From the NCBI RefSeq assembly GCF_006716425.1, contig NZ_VFOZ01000001.1, forward strand, positions 2,480,001-2,544,000: a DNA stretch of 64,000 nucleotides, in the 5' to 3' direction. Below are positions 16,943-25,725 of the stretch, one piece after another (within the stretch, counting starts at the first letter, position 1; every line of letters begins with the position of its first letter). Origin of the DNA: Actinoallomurus bryophytorum. GTDB lineage: Bacteria > Actinomycetota > Actinomycetes > Streptosporangiales > Streptosporangiaceae. The translations under genes and the position numbers were made by a program. A model generated the notes under the pieces. That model was not told where the DNA came from, searched no databases, and saw only the letters and a program-made list of their open reading frames with translations.

Positions 16943-17929
16943 TCAGTGCGCGAGCGAGCGCGCGACCTCCGTGGCCCAGTAAGTCAGGATGATGTCCGCA
17001 CCCGCGCGGCGGATCGAGGTCAGGGTCTCGTCGATCATGCGCCGCCGGTCCACCCAGCCCTGGGCCGCCGCCGCCTCGACCATGGCGTACTCGCCGCTGA
17101 CCTGGTAGGCCGCCACCGGCACCTGCACCGAGTCGCGGACCCGCCGGACGATGTCGAGGTAGGTCATCGCCGGCTTGACCATCACCATGTCGGCGCCCTC
17201 GTCGATGTCCAGGGCGGCCTCGCGCATGGCCTCCTCGGCGTTGGCGGGGTCCTGCTGGTACGCCGCCCGGTCACCGAACTGCGGTGCGCACTCGGCGGCC
17301 TCGCGGAACGGCCCGTAGAAGGCCGAGGCGTACTTCACGGCGTAGGCCATGATCGACACACCGGAGTAGCCGGCGCCGTCGAGGGCGGAGCGGATCGCCG
17401 CCACCTGCCCGTCCATCATGCCGCTCGGCGCGACGACCTCGGCGCCCGCCGCGGCCTGTGCCGCCGCGATCGAGGCGTACCGGTCCAGCGTCGCGTCGTT
17501 GTCCACCTCGCCGGAGGAGGTGAGGATGCCGCAGTGCCCGTGGTCGGTGTACTCGTCGAGGCACAGGTCGGCCATGAGCACCGTGGCGTCGCCGACCTCC
17601 GACGACAGGTCGCGCAGAGCCTTCTGCACGATCCCGGCGGGATCGTCGGCGCCCGAGCCGCGGCCGTCCTTGACGGCCGGGATGCCGAACAGGATCAGCC
17701 CGCCGACCCCGGCCTCCGCGGCATCGTACGCGGCCTTCCGCAGCGTGTCCCTCGTGTGCTGCACCACGCCCGGCATGGACGTGATCGGCTGCGCCTCGGA
17801 GATGCCCTCCTTGACGAAGAGGGGCTGGACGAGGTCCGCCGGCCGCACCTGGCTCTCGGCGACCAGGCGGCGCATCGCGGGAGTGCGCCGGAGCCGCCGA
17901 GGACGTACGACGGGGAACTTCGCGGTCAT
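16943..17929 (-). CDS. hemB: porphobilinogen synthase
   Basis: A 328-residue enzyme that condenses two 5-aminolevulinate molecules to porphobilinogen. The two active-site lysines are in AVKYASAFYGPFREA (about 195) and MVMVKPAMTYLDIV (about 250); the metal-site region reads LMADLCLDEYTDHGHCG. AGGAGG lies 5 bases before the ATG at 17929, which decides this start over the longer frame reaching 17998. It is 90 bases after hemD on the same strand and is probably the last gene of the rex-hem operon. Confidence 0.95.
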   Translation of the reverse strand: MTAKFPVVRPRRLRRTPAMRRLVAESQVRPADLVQPLFVKEGISEAQPITSMPGVVQHTRDTLRKAAYDAAEAGVGGLILFGIPAVKDGRGSGADDPAGIVQKALRDLSSEVGDATVLMADLCLDEYTDHGHCGILTSSGEVDNDATLDRYASIAAAQAAAGAEVVAPSGMMDGQVAAIRSALDGAGYSGVSIMAYAVKYASAFYGPFREAAECAPQFGDRAAYQQDPANAEEAMREAALDIDEGADMVMVKPAMTYLDIVRRVRDSVQVPVAAYQVSGEYAMVEAAAAQGWVDRRRMIDETLTSIRRAGADIILTYWATEVARSLAH

Positions 17930-18019
17930 GTGGCCTCCTGCGTCGGGGGAAGTGACCAGGGGACTGTGCTGTCTGATTCCCTCGCCCCGCTCGGTCACGG
18001 CAAAGACTCTCTTTTTCGG

Positions 18020-19618
18020 CTATTTGCGGCGCCGGGCACCGCGGCGCATCTCGCTGGGCTTGCGAAGCGGATCACCGGCCTCGACCTGAGCCGCCCGGCG
18101 GTTGGCACCGTACTCCGAAAGCGCCTCGGCGAGGGCACTGGCCGACGGTTTGTCCGCCATGACGTCCACGCGCAGGCCGTACTCCTTCGCCGTCTCGGCG
18201 GTCTGCGGGCCGATCACCGCGATGACCGTCACGTTGTGCGGCTTGCCGGCGATGCCGATGAGGTTGCGCACCGTCGAGGACGACGTGAAGAGCACGGCGT
18301 CGAAGCCGCCGCCCTTGATCGCCTCGCGGATCGGCTGCGGCGGCGGCGCGGCGCGTACGGTCCGGTAGGCCGTGACGTCGTCGCACTCCCAGCCCAGGTC
18401 GGTCAGGCCGGCCACCAGCGTCTCGGTGGCGATGTCGGCGCGGGGCAGCAGCACCCGGTTGATCGGGTCCAGGTCCTTGTCGTAGGGCGGCCAGACCTCC
18501 AGCAGCCCCTCGGAGGACTGCTGGTCGGCCGGCATCAGGTCGGGCCGTACGCCGAACTCCACCAGTGACGCCGCGGTCTGGTCGCCGACGGCGGCGACCT
18601 TCAGCCCGGCGAAGGCCCGGGCGTCCAGGCCGTACTGCTCGAACCGCTCCCGTACCGCGCGCACGGCGTTGGTGGAGGTGAAGACGACCCATTCGTAACG
18701 CCCGGTGACCAGGCCCTTGACGGCACGTTCCATTTGCTGCGGAGTGCGAGGGGGCTCGACCGAGATGGTCGGCACCTCCTCGGGCACCGCGCCGTACGAG
18801 CGGAGCTGTTCGGACAGCGAAGCGGCCTGCTCCTTGGTCCGCGGCACGAGCACCCGCCAGCCGAACAGGGGCTTGGTCTCGAACCAGGACAGCTTGTCTC
18901 GCCAGTTCACGACGTCGCCGACCACGATCACGAAGGGCGCGTCGAGATGCTTGGTGTCCGGGCCCACGCGGCCCAGGGTGGACGAGACGGTGTACTGCTC
19001 GGTCGTGGTGCCCATGGAGGTGACCGCGACCGGGGTGGCGTCGGGGCGGCCGGAGGCGACCAGGCCCTTGGCCACCTCGCCGATGGTGTTCTCGGCGCCG
19101 ATGATCACGAGAGTGGCCGCGCCGGTGTAGGCGCTCCAGTCGACGCCGCCCTCCTGCGCGTCGACCACCATGACGTCGCGGTGCTTGCCGTCGGTCAGCG
19201 GAATGCCGGTGTAGGCGGGCACTCCGGTGACGGCCGAGATGCCGGGGACGATCTCGAACTGCACCCGTCCCTTGGCGCAGGCCTTGGCCTCATCGGCCAA
19301 CGGCGACCCGATTCCGGGGTCACCGAGGAACACGCGGGCCACGAGTTTGCCCGAACGGGCCAGTGTCACCGGGTTGACCGTGCCGGGCGCGAGGACCTCC
19401 GCGTCCGGGTTGAAGTACGGGTAGAACAGCGAGGCCGTCGCCTCCTGCACCACGATGACATCGGCCGCGCCGAGCAGTCGTATGGCCCTCAGCGTAAGCA
19501 GCTCCGGATCTCCCGGGCCGACACCGACAAACGCCACTCTGCCCGGCCGGCCGGACGGCTTCTTGGCCGGCCTGGCCGTGCCGCTCGCGGCGGCAGGGCT
19601 CTTGCTCGCGGGGCTCAA
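18020..19618 (-). CDS. hemD: uroporphyrinogen-III synthase fused to a divergent CobA-like methyltransferase domain
   Basis: A 532-residue two-domain protein. Residues about 25-255 have the tetrapyrrole methylase fold (FVGVGPGDPELLTLRAIRLL and a VPGISAVTGVPAY segment). However, the usual CobA loop LxGDPFIFGRGGEE is replaced by RVFLGDPGIGSPLADEA, so methylation of uroporphyrinogen is doubtful. Residues about 265-500 are uroporphyrinogen-III synthase, which closes hydroxymethylbilane (VFTSTNAVRAV, FTSSSTVRNL). The start is TTG at 19618 with GGGGGAG 8 bases upstream and a 4-nt overlap (TTGA) with hemC. Such fusions are normal in actinobacteria. Confidence 0.92.
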   Translation of the reverse strand: MSPASKSPAAASGTARPAKKPSGRPGRVAFVGVGPGDPELLTLRAIRLLGAADVIVVQEATASLFYPYFNPDAEVLAPGTVNPVTLARSGKLVARVFLGDPGIGSPLADEAKACAKGRVQFEIVPGISAVTGVPAYTGIPLTDGKHRDVMVVDAQEGGVDWSAYTGAATLVIIGAENTIGEVAKGLVASGRPDATPVAVTSMGTTTEQYTVSSTLGRVGPDTKHLDAPFVIVVGDVVNWRDKLSWFETKPLFGWRVLVPRTKEQAASLSEQLRSYGAVPEEVPTISVEPPRTPQQMERAVKGLVTGRYEWVVFTSTNAVRAVRERFEQYGLDARAFAGLKVAAVGDQTAASLVEFGVRPDLMPADQQSSEGLLEVWPPYDKDLDPINRVLLPRADIATETLVAGLTDLGWECDDVTAYRTVRAAPPPQPIREAIKGGGFDAVLFTSSSTVRNLIGIAGKPHNVTVIAVIGPQTAETAKEYGLRVDVMADKPSASALAEALSEYGANRRAAQVEAGDPLRKPSEMRRGARRRK

Positions 19619-20520
19619 GATGTGCGCTCCCCCATCAACTGGTCGGCCCCCTCGGCGATCATCTGGGCCGCGAGATCGCGTCCCAGGCGCTCGGCCGTTT
19701 CCGGGTGGCCGCTTTTGGACAATCGGACCTGTCGTTCACCGTCGTACCCGGCAACGACGCCGATCAGATGCAGTGTTCGGTCTTCCAACGCAGCGTATGC
19801 GCCGACCGGAGCCGAACAACCCGCCTCAAGCCCGGCGAGCAGGGCACGCTCGGCCGTGACGGCGGCCCGGCTGGCGGGGTCGTCAAGCGTCGCGAGAATC
19901 TCTGTCAGGTCGGTACGGTCGGCCCGGCATTCGACCGCCAGGGCACCCTGACCGGGCGCCGGCAGCATCTGCGCCGGGTCGAAAACCTCCGAAACCGCCT
20001 CTACTCGGTCAATTCTCACCAGACCCGAGAAGGCAAGCACGATCGCGTCGAACTCCCCATCGGTCATCTTGCGCAGACGGGTGTCGGCGTTACCGCGGAT
20101 CGGCACCACGTCCACGTCGTGCCGGAGTCCGCGTAGCAGGGCCATCCGCCGTGGCGAGCCGGTGCCGATGCGGGCGCCGCGCGGCAGGTCGGCCAGCTTG
20201 GCCGTCCCGCACAAGGCGTCGCGCGGGTCGTCGCGCAGGGGCACGGCCGCGAGCGTGATGCCCTCGGCCGGCAGCGTCGGCAGGTCCTTCAGCGAATGCA
20301 CGGCGAAGTCCACCTCGCCGCTGAGGACCTTCTCGCGCAGCGCGCTGACGAAGACGCCGGTGCCGCCGATCTGGGCGAGGTCGGCCTTGGAGACGTCGCC
20401 TTCGGTGGTCACGCCCACGAGTTCGACCTCGTGGCCGGTACGGGCGGTGAGCGCGTCGGCGACGAGCCCCGACTGCGTCATGGCCATCAGGCTCCGCCGC
20501 GTACCCAGGCGGAGTTTCAT
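19615..20520 (-). CDS. hemC: hydroxymethylbilane synthase
   Basis: A 301-residue enzyme that joins four porphobilinogens. It begins MKLRLGTRRSLMAMTQS; it contains IGTGSPRRMALLR and the dipyrromethane cofactor cysteine region GLEAGCSAPVGAYA (Cys about 234). The ATG at 20520 is the first in the family-conserved frame; the upstream extension to 20610 is encoded by a GAGCGAG-rich spacer and is not protein-like. It is followed by hemD with a TTGA overlap. Confidence 0.95.
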   Translation of the reverse strand: MKLRLGTRRSLMAMTQSGLVADALTARTGHEVELVGVTTEGDVSKADLAQIGGTGVFVSALREKVLSGEVDFAVHSLKDLPTLPAEGITLAAVPLRDDPRDALCGTAKLADLPRGARIGTGSPRRMALLRGLRHDVDVVPIRGNADTRLRKMTDGEFDAIVLAFSGLVRIDRVEAVSEVFDPAQMLPAPGQGALAVECRADRTDLTEILATLDDPASRAAVTAERALLAGLEAGCSAPVGAYAALEDRTLHLIGVVAGYDGERQVRLSKSGHPETAERLGRDLAAQMIAEGADQLMGERTS

Positions 20521-20606
20521 GGGTCGCTCACCGCTCCTCACTCGCTCCGCGGCGGCATCGTTCCTCAGCCGCCACTCCGCTCGCTGCGTCGGGTTCGCTC
20601 CCGGTC
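20521..20606. repeat. GAGCGAG-rich spacer between hemA and hemC (REP-like)
   Basis: The 86-base gap is made of GAGCGAG / GCGAGCGGAG words (minus-strand sense), the kind of short palindromic intergenic filler common in actinomycetes. A related patch, CGCTCGCTGCGCTCACTC, lies at about 21914-21931 between rex and hemA. The role is unknown. Confidence 0.45.
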
Positions 20607-21872
20607 TCACAGGACGTCCTCCGCCCGGATGACGGCCTCGGGTGCCTTGGGGTCGAGGTCGAACAGCTCCCGCAGCGCCTCGGTGTAGGTGTCGCCGTCC
20701 GGCGAGGCCGCCAGCTCCTTGACGCGTACGGTCGGAGCGTGCAGCAGCTTGTCCACCACGCGGCGCACCGTCTGAGCGACCTCCTCGCGCGCCTTGTCGT
20801 CCAGTCCGGGCAGCCGGCCGCCGAGGCGGCCCAGCTCGGAGTCGACCACCTCGGCCGCCTTGCTGCGCAGCGCCACGACGGTCGGCGCGACCGTGGCCGC
20901 GATCAGCCCGAGCTGGAACGCCTGGACCTCCTCGCAGACGATCCGGCGTACGGCCTCGGTGTCGGACGCGGCAGGCGCGTCATCGGCGTCGCGCAGGTCG
21001 TCCAGGGCGACCAGGGTGACGCCCGGCAGTTCGCGTACGGCGGGGTCGACGTCGTGCGGCAGCGCCAGATCCAGCAGGAAGACCGGGCCCTCGATCATGT
21101 CGGGGGTGATCACCAGCCCGATGGCGCCGGTGCAGGAGACGACGATGTCGGCCTCGGCCAGCGCGGACGGCAGTTCTGAGAGTTCGATCGCCCGGGCCGG
21201 CACCTCCGCCGAGCGTGCCAGGTGCAGGCCGCGCTCGTGGGTGCGGTTGGCGATGACGACCTCGCCGATGCCTTCGCGGGCGAGTGTGGCGACGGCCAGG
21301 GCGCTCATCGATCCGGCGCCGACGACCAGCGCCCGCCGGCCCTCCAGGGAGCCGGCCCGGCCCAGCCCGACGCTGACCAGCGACGCGCCCGCGCGGTCGA
21401 TGCCGGTCTCGTTGCGGGCGCGCTTGCCGACCCGCAGCGCGTGCTGGACGACCTCGTTGAGTGCGCGGTCGACGGTGCCGTTCGCCTGGCCGATCTTGAG
21501 TGCGGTACGGAGCTGGCCGGCGATCTGACCTTCGCCGATGACCATCGAGTCGAGGCCGCACGCCACCGAGAAGACGTGCTGGACGGCGCGTTCTTCGTAG
21601 TGGACGTAGAGGTGCCGTGACAGCTCGTCCAGCGGCACCCCCGAATGCCGCGACAGCAGCTCGGAGATCGAGGACACCCCGGCGTGGAACTTCTCGACGT
21701 CGGCGTAGACCTCCAGCCGGTTGCACGTGGCGACGACGAGGGCGCCGGTGACACTGGAGGTCTGGTGCACGTCGTGCAGCAGCTTGGCGAGCTCGTCCGC
21801 GGTGACCGCGGTGCGCTCGAGCAGCGTGACCGGGGCGCTGCGGTGACTCAGCCCGACGACAAGGATGCTCAT
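20607..21872 (-). CDS. hemA: glutamyl-tRNA reductase
   Basis: A 421-residue NADPH enzyme that commits glutamyl-tRNA to tetrapyrrole synthesis. The catalytic Cys is in VVATCNRLEVYA (residue 50); GLDSMVIGEGQIAGQ, the Rossmann loop VVGAGSMSALAV and the C-terminal dimerisation helix are present. GGAGGAGAGCTC directly precedes the ATG at 21872. It is the second gene of the operon headed by rex. Confidence 0.96.
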   Translation of the reverse strand: MSILVVGLSHRSAPVTLLERTAVTADELAKLLHDVHQTSSVTGALVVATCNRLEVYADVEKFHAGVSSISELLSRHSGVPLDELSRHLYVHYEERAVQHVFSVACGLDSMVIGEGQIAGQLRTALKIGQANGTVDRALNEVVQHALRVGKRARNETGIDRAGASLVSVGLGRAGSLEGRRALVVGAGSMSALAVATLAREGIGEVVIANRTHERGLHLARSAEVPARAIELSELPSALAEADIVVSCTGAIGLVITPDMIEGPVFLLDLALPHDVDPAVRELPGVTLVALDDLRDADDAPAASDTEAVRRIVCEEVQAFQLGLIAATVAPTVVALRSKAAEVVDSELGRLGGRLPGLDDKAREEVAQTVRRVVDKLLHAPTVRVKELAASPDGDTYTEALRELFDLDPKAPEAVIRAEDVL

Positions 21873-22010
21873 GAGCTCTCCTCCGCCGGAGGAGTGATCA
21901 GCGCACGGTTTCGCTCGCTGCGCTCACTCATGCCGCCACCACCTCGCCCAGAGACACTGAGCAGCCTTCGGGGGGCCGTGCTCTCTTGGCTGCTGACGTG
22001 CTCGTTCGGC

Positions 22011-22715
22011 TCATGGGCCTTCTACCGCCTCGAGGTACTCCTGCTCCACGCCGCTCGGGCCACCGGCCTTGCGCTGCTCGTGGAACGCGAGGATCTGTAG
22101 CTCGATCGACAGGTCGACCTTACGCACGTCGACACCGTCCGGCACGGAGAGTACGACTGGGGCGAAGTTGAGAATGCTCGTCACTCCCGACGCCACCACT
22201 CGGTCGCACACTGCCTGTGCCGCGGCCGCGGGTACGGCCAGAACGGCTATTGATATCCCATTATCCTTGATGACCGTTTCGAGATCGTCGATGTGCTCGA
22301 CCGTGAGACCGGAGATCGGCTCACCGACGATGCCGGGCTCGGCGTCCAGGAGCGCCGCCATGCGGAATCCACGCGAGGCGAAGCCGCCGTATCCCGACAG
22401 CGCGCGTCCGAGGTTACCGATGCCGACGATGGCGACCGCCCAGTCCTGGGTCAGGCCGAGCTCGCGGGAGATCTGGTAGACGAGATACTCCACCTCGTAC
22501 CCGACCCCGCGTGTGCCGTAGGAGCCCAGATGTGACAGGTCCTTGCGGAGCTTGGCGGAGTTGACTCCGGCGGCGGTGGCGAGCTCTTCGGAGGAGACGG
22601 TGGCGACGCCGCGTTCGGCCAGAACGTGCAGGGCACGGAGGTAGACCGGCAGCCGGGCCACGGTCGCCTCTGGGATGCCGCGGTTCCGGTCACCGAGCGT
22701 CGATCGACGTGTCAC
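22011..22715 (-). CDS. rex: redox-sensing transcriptional repressor Rex
   Basis: A 234-residue repressor that binds DNA when NADH/NAD is low. The winged helix includes ELATAAGVNSAKLRKDLSHLG (key residues AKLRKDLS) and GTRGVGYEVEYL; the Rossmann loop is IVGIGNLGRALSGY. The GTG at 22715 places about 13 residues before the conserved RGIPEATVARLP, as in Streptomyces Rex; TTG at 22784 or GTG at 22742 are longer alternatives without clear ribosome sites. It heads rex-hemA-hemC-hemD-hemB, and a Rex operator overlaps its promoter, so it should repress itself and haem synthesis. Confidence 0.95.
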   Translation of the reverse strand: MTRRSTLGDRNRGIPEATVARLPVYLRALHVLAERGVATVSSEELATAAGVNSAKLRKDLSHLGSYGTRGVGYEVEYLVYQISRELGLTQDWAVAIVGIGNLGRALSGYGGFASRGFRMAALLDAEPGIVGEPISGLTVEHIDDLETVIKDNGISIAVLAVPAAAAQAVCDRVVASGVTSILNFAPVVLSVPDGVDVRKVDLSIELQILAFHEQRKAGGPSGVEQEYLEAVEGP

Positions 22716-22801
22716 GGGCCTGCTTTTCAGGGGTTTCGACACGCGGCCGGTAACGTATGGTCCCTGGGCCACACGGCGAACCAACCGCCTGGACTCAATC
22801 C

Positions 22802-22830
22802 AGGTTAAGCCCTTGTGAACACACGCACAA
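22802..22830 (-). promoter_or_regulatory. rex promoter with overlapping Rex operator
   Basis: On the minus strand, TTGTGC (22825-22830), a 17-base spacer and TAACCT (22802-22807) form a plausible sigma-70 promoter. Overlapping its -35 and spacer, 22813-22830 reads TTGTG-N8-CACAA, the 18-base outline of the Streptomyces Rex operator. Binding here would block RNA polymerase and autoregulate the haem operon. Confidence 0.75.
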
Positions 22831-23022
22831 AGTCGGGAACCCCGGCCGCGTGACCATCACCGGCCTCTTGGAGCCCGGATTCCCCTGCTCATGCGGGCCT
22901 CCGCAGACGCGCACATTTCTTTCAAGTCGTTCTCATCCGGACCGCGATGTGACCGAACAGACATCGACGGGCCGTTCCGCGGGCACCTGGACGTTGCGAA
23001 ACGGCCTCCTCGGGCGTCCTGG

Positions 23023-23271
23023 TCAGGCGGTGAGGGCGGCACGCAGGCGTTTCTCGTCGACTCTCCAGAAGTCGTGCTGGACACCGTCGACGAACGTGAC
23101 GGGAATCTGGTCCCAGTAGAGGCGGGTGTCCTCCTCGGACGCGGTGATGTCGCGCTCCTCCCACGTCACTCCGAGCTCACCGGCCACTCTGGTGACCACT
23201 TCGCGTGCGTCGTCGCACAGGTGGCAGCCCGGCTTGCCGAGCAGCAGGACGCGCGCCGTTTCGTCAGGCAT
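23023..23271 (-). CDS. glutaredoxin family protein
   Basis: An 82-residue protein of the short glutaredoxin-like (DUF836) family. The redox pair is in LGKPGCHLCDDAREV near the N terminus and the cis-Pro region is DQIPVTFVDG. It probably works as a cytoplasmic thiol carrier. The ATG at 23271 overlaps the stop of the upstream membrane-ABM gene by 8 bases, so the two are coupled. A longer frame reads through the neighbour's Gly-Pro repeat and is not used. It lies upstream of rex on the same strand. Confidence 0.9.
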   Translation of the reverse strand: MPDETARVLLLGKPGCHLCDDAREVVTRVAGELGVTWEERDITASEEDTRLYWDQIPVTFVDGVQHDFWRVDEKRLRAALTA

Positions 23272-24679
23272 GCGGCCAGCGTACGGGCTGTCCTGGCCCT
23301 GGCCCTGGTCCGTGGCCAGGCCCCGGTCCCGGCCCGTGCCCCGGTCCCGGTCCCGGTCCCGGTCCTTGACCGTGTCCAGGCCCCGGTCCGTGCCCCTGCG
23401 CCTGCGCCGGTCCGTCCGCCCGGGGGGCCTCAGGCTGTGCGATGTTCCCCGCACTGACCGTCAGCTCGATGACGTTGGTGCCGCTGACGTGCGCCCGTGC
23501 CTCGCGGGCGAACCGCTGGACGTGCGGCTGCCGGGTGTGCGCCTCGACGGAGTTCGCGTCACGGAACAGCTGGTAGAACAACCGCTGGTCGGGCGCGTTG
23601 TCCACGGTGTGGCAGGCGTAGACGAGCGTGCCGGGCTCGGCCTGGCGTACGGCGTGCGCGACCTCGGCCGCCAGCCGGTCGAAGGCGTCCCCGTGCCCGT
23701 CGAACAACGTGTAGATCATGATGCGGCCGTACTGGCCCATGAACGCCGGAAACTGTCCCATCGGCGGCTGGGCCGGGGGCGGCGCGAACGGCTGCCCTTC
23801 GCGCCCGTACGCCGGCCGGTCGTAGCCGCCCGTCTGCTGGGGGTTCTGCGGGCCGGTGTGCTGGGGACCCGTCTGCTGAGGACCCGGCTGCTGGGGACCG
23901 GGGTTCGGCCGCCGGGATTGCGGGCCGGGGTTGTACCGCCCGTCCTCGTCATATTGCTGCTTGCGAAAGCGCGACATGTCCTCGTACGGCTCCGGTTCTT
24001 CGTCGTCATGGTCGTGCGGCCGGCCCGACAGGAGCCGGGTGGCACCGAACCACACAAGGGTGGCGGCCCCGCCCAGCACCAGTGGCGCCAGAGGGCCGGG
24101 GAGAAGACTGCGCATCGCGGCGACCGTGAGCACTCCGGCGAGCGCGACCATGGCGAGAGTCACCATGGCATCGGACGCCTGCCGGTCACGCCTGTTGCCG
24201 CGCACCGCGGTGACGGCGACACACGAGACGAGCGAGACGACGGCGAAGATGTGCGCCCCGTCGAGCACCAGGCCGGGCAGCGACGAGTAGTGGCCGGTCA
24301 CCTTCGGCAGGCTCTTGCCGAAGGTGCCGATGATCGGGTCGAGCAGGATGATGACGACGGCCACGATCACGTACGACACGGCGATGAGCCGCGCGGCGAA
24401 ACGCGCCTGCACCGTACGGGCGATGAGTTCGACGACGCCCAGAGCCAGGGTCAGCGGTGCGATCAGCGAGCCGAACAGCTCCATGGAACGCAACAACGCC
24501 GGCCCGAAGCCCGCCGCGAAGCCGATCGTCATCGAGACGAGCGTGATCCCCAGAGCGAGAAGGGTGCCGCACCAGGCCAGCAGGTACATACGCCGGTCCG
24601 GAAGGGTGCGCGACAGCAGCAACCCGGCGCCTCCGAGGGCCGCGAGGGCTGCCAGAAGCGCCAGAGCGACGTTGACCAT
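23264..24679 (-). CDS. membrane protein with C-terminal antibiotic-biosynthesis-monooxygenase (ABM) domain and Gly-Pro repeat tail
   Basis: A 471-residue protein. Residues about 1-225 hold six to seven membrane segments. About 230-305 is a Pro/Gln-rich linker with NPGPQ / QQTGPQ repeats. About 306-410 is an ABM ferredoxin-like domain (GRIMIYTLFDGHG ... EPGTLVYACHTVD ... LFYQLFRDANSVEAH). The tail is a GHGPGPG repeat encoded by CCGGTC hexamers at 23298-23372, which probably vary in number. ABM domains oxidise quinols or polyketides or bind haem; fusion to a membrane part suggests work on a membrane-soluble quinone. The start ATG 24679 begins at the first membrane segment; ATG 24742 is an alternative. 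Confidence 0.75.
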   Translation of the reverse strand: MVNVALALLAALAALGGAGLLLSRTLPDRRMYLLAWCGTLLALGITLVSMTIGFAAGFGPALLRSMELFGSLIAPLTLALGVVELIARTVQARFAARLIAVSYVIVAVVIILLDPIIGTFGKSLPKVTGHYSSLPGLVLDGAHIFAVVSLVSCVAVTAVRGNRRDRQASDAMVTLAMVALAGVLTVAAMRSLLPGPLAPLVLGGAATLVWFGATRLLSGRPHDHDDEEPEPYEDMSRFRKQQYDEDGRYNPGPQSRRPNPGPQQPGPQQTGPQHTGPQNPQQTGGYDRPAYGREGQPFAPPPAQPPMGQFPAFMGQYGRIMIYTLFDGHGDAFDRLAAEVAHAVRQAEPGTLVYACHTVDNAPDQRLFYQLFRDANSVEAHTRQPHVQRFAREARAHVSGTNVIELTVSAGNIAQPEAPRADGPAQAQGHGPGPGHGQGPGPGPGPGHGPGPGPGHGPGPGPGQPVRWPHA

Positions 24680-24780
24680 CGTCCCCCATGGTGCCCGATC
24701 GTTCGCCCGGACGGGTAACGAAGAGCCATGGCATAACCGCAAAGAGCAGATAAAGGGGTCTGTTTACCCTGACATCACCA

Positions 24781-24809
24781 TTGCCAGCTTACTCACCAGT
24801 ATCTAGCAT
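24781..24809 (+). promoter_or_regulatory. promoter of the bldN-like sigma gene
   Basis: TTGCCA (24781-24786), a 17-base spacer and TAGCAT (24804-24809) fit a sigma-70 promoter; the predicted start is near 24816, giving a 38-base leader with GAGGAGG before the ATG. The spacer holds TTAC-N6-GTAT (24789-24802), which resembles a BldD box but with one extra base and mismatches. Confidence 0.55.
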
Positions 24810-24853
24810 GTTCCGACACGCCCTGTGACCGCGTCGTTCCCGAGGAGGACTGC

Positions 24854-25579
24854 ATGCGCAGCCTTACCCTCGATCCCCCTGCCCTCATGGGCAACGCGAC
24901 CACGCGACACCGGCCGGCCCCCCAGACCGCCCCGGCGCAGGGCGCGCGGCCCCAGACCTCCCAGCCCGCTGTGGTGCGGACCAGGTCCTCGCCCGCCGAG
25001 GCGCAGTCCGTACCGGCACAGGCCGACCCCGCCAGAGATGAGCTGCGCGACGTCGTCCTGCGCGCCCGCGACGGCGAGTCCGACGCCTTCGGTGTCCTCT
25101 ATGACCGGTACGTCGACCTGATCTACAGGTTCGTCTACTACCGGGTCGGGACGCACGCGCTGGCCGAGGACCTGACCAGCGAGACGTTCCTGCGGGCGCT
25201 GCGGCGGATGAGCCTGTTCACCTGGCAGGGCAAGGACTTCGGCGCCTGGCTGGTCACCATCGCGCGCAACATCGTCCTCGACCACTTCAAGTCCAGCCGC
25301 TACCGCCTGGAGATCTGCACCGCGGAGATGCTGGAGACCGACCGATGGGAGGAGGGCCCCGAGGGAGCCGTGCTCGACTCCTTCACCCACCGGGCCCTGT
25401 TCTCGGCCGTACGCCAGCTCGGCTCCGAGCAGAGGGAATGCGTGGTGCTGCGCTTCCTGCACGGTCTGTCCGTGGCCGAGACCGCCGAGGTCATGGGCAA
25501 GAACACCGGCGCGATCAAGGCACTTCAGTACCGCGCGACCAGGTCGCTGGCCCGCATCTTCCCCGCCGAGATCCGCTGA
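24854..25579 (+). CDS. bldN: ECF sigma factor, BldN/AdsA type
   Basis: A 241-residue ECF sigma factor. Sigma region 2 is at about 62-130 (GVLYDRYVDLIYRFVYYRVG, then AEDLTSETFLRAL) and region 4 at about 175-235 (RECVVLRFLHGLSVAETAEVMG). The 58-residue Pro/Ala/Gln-rich N-terminal extension matches the pro-sequence that is removed from BldN in Streptomyces. BldN controls aerial development and chaplin/rodlin genes there. Neighbours (glutaredoxin, rex-hem, HAD hydrolase, COX24, excisionase-like HTH) match what I recall around bldN in Streptomyces. The anti-sigma gene rsbN, which usually follows, is not seen here. Confidence 0.82.
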   Translation: MRSLTLDPPALMGNATTRHRPAPQTAPAQGARPQTSQPAVVRTRSSPAEAQSVPAQADPARDELRDVVLRARDGESDAFGVLYDRYVDLIYRFVYYRVGTHALAEDLTSETFLRALRRMSLFTWQGKDFGAWLVTIARNIVLDHFKSSRYRLEICTAEMLETDRWEEGPEGAVLDSFTHRALFSAVRQLGSEQRECVVLRFLHGLSVAETAEVMGKNTGAIKALQYRATRSLARIFPAEIR

Positions 25580-25725
25580 GGCGACTCTCCGGAAACCTCC
25601 CGCCACGGCTCACGGCACCACAACGCCTGGTCGCCGAGCGGCATCACGCACCGGACCGGACCCGCGACGCGCCGCGTACGGACCTGCCCGATCGCGGCGG
25701 GCGATTGCTGGTTAGTCTCGTCAGC

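Noticed and set aside
24789-24802. BldD box in the bldN promoter
   Set aside because: TTAC and GTAT are present, but the spacing is one base too long and two consensus positions fail; kept only as a remark.
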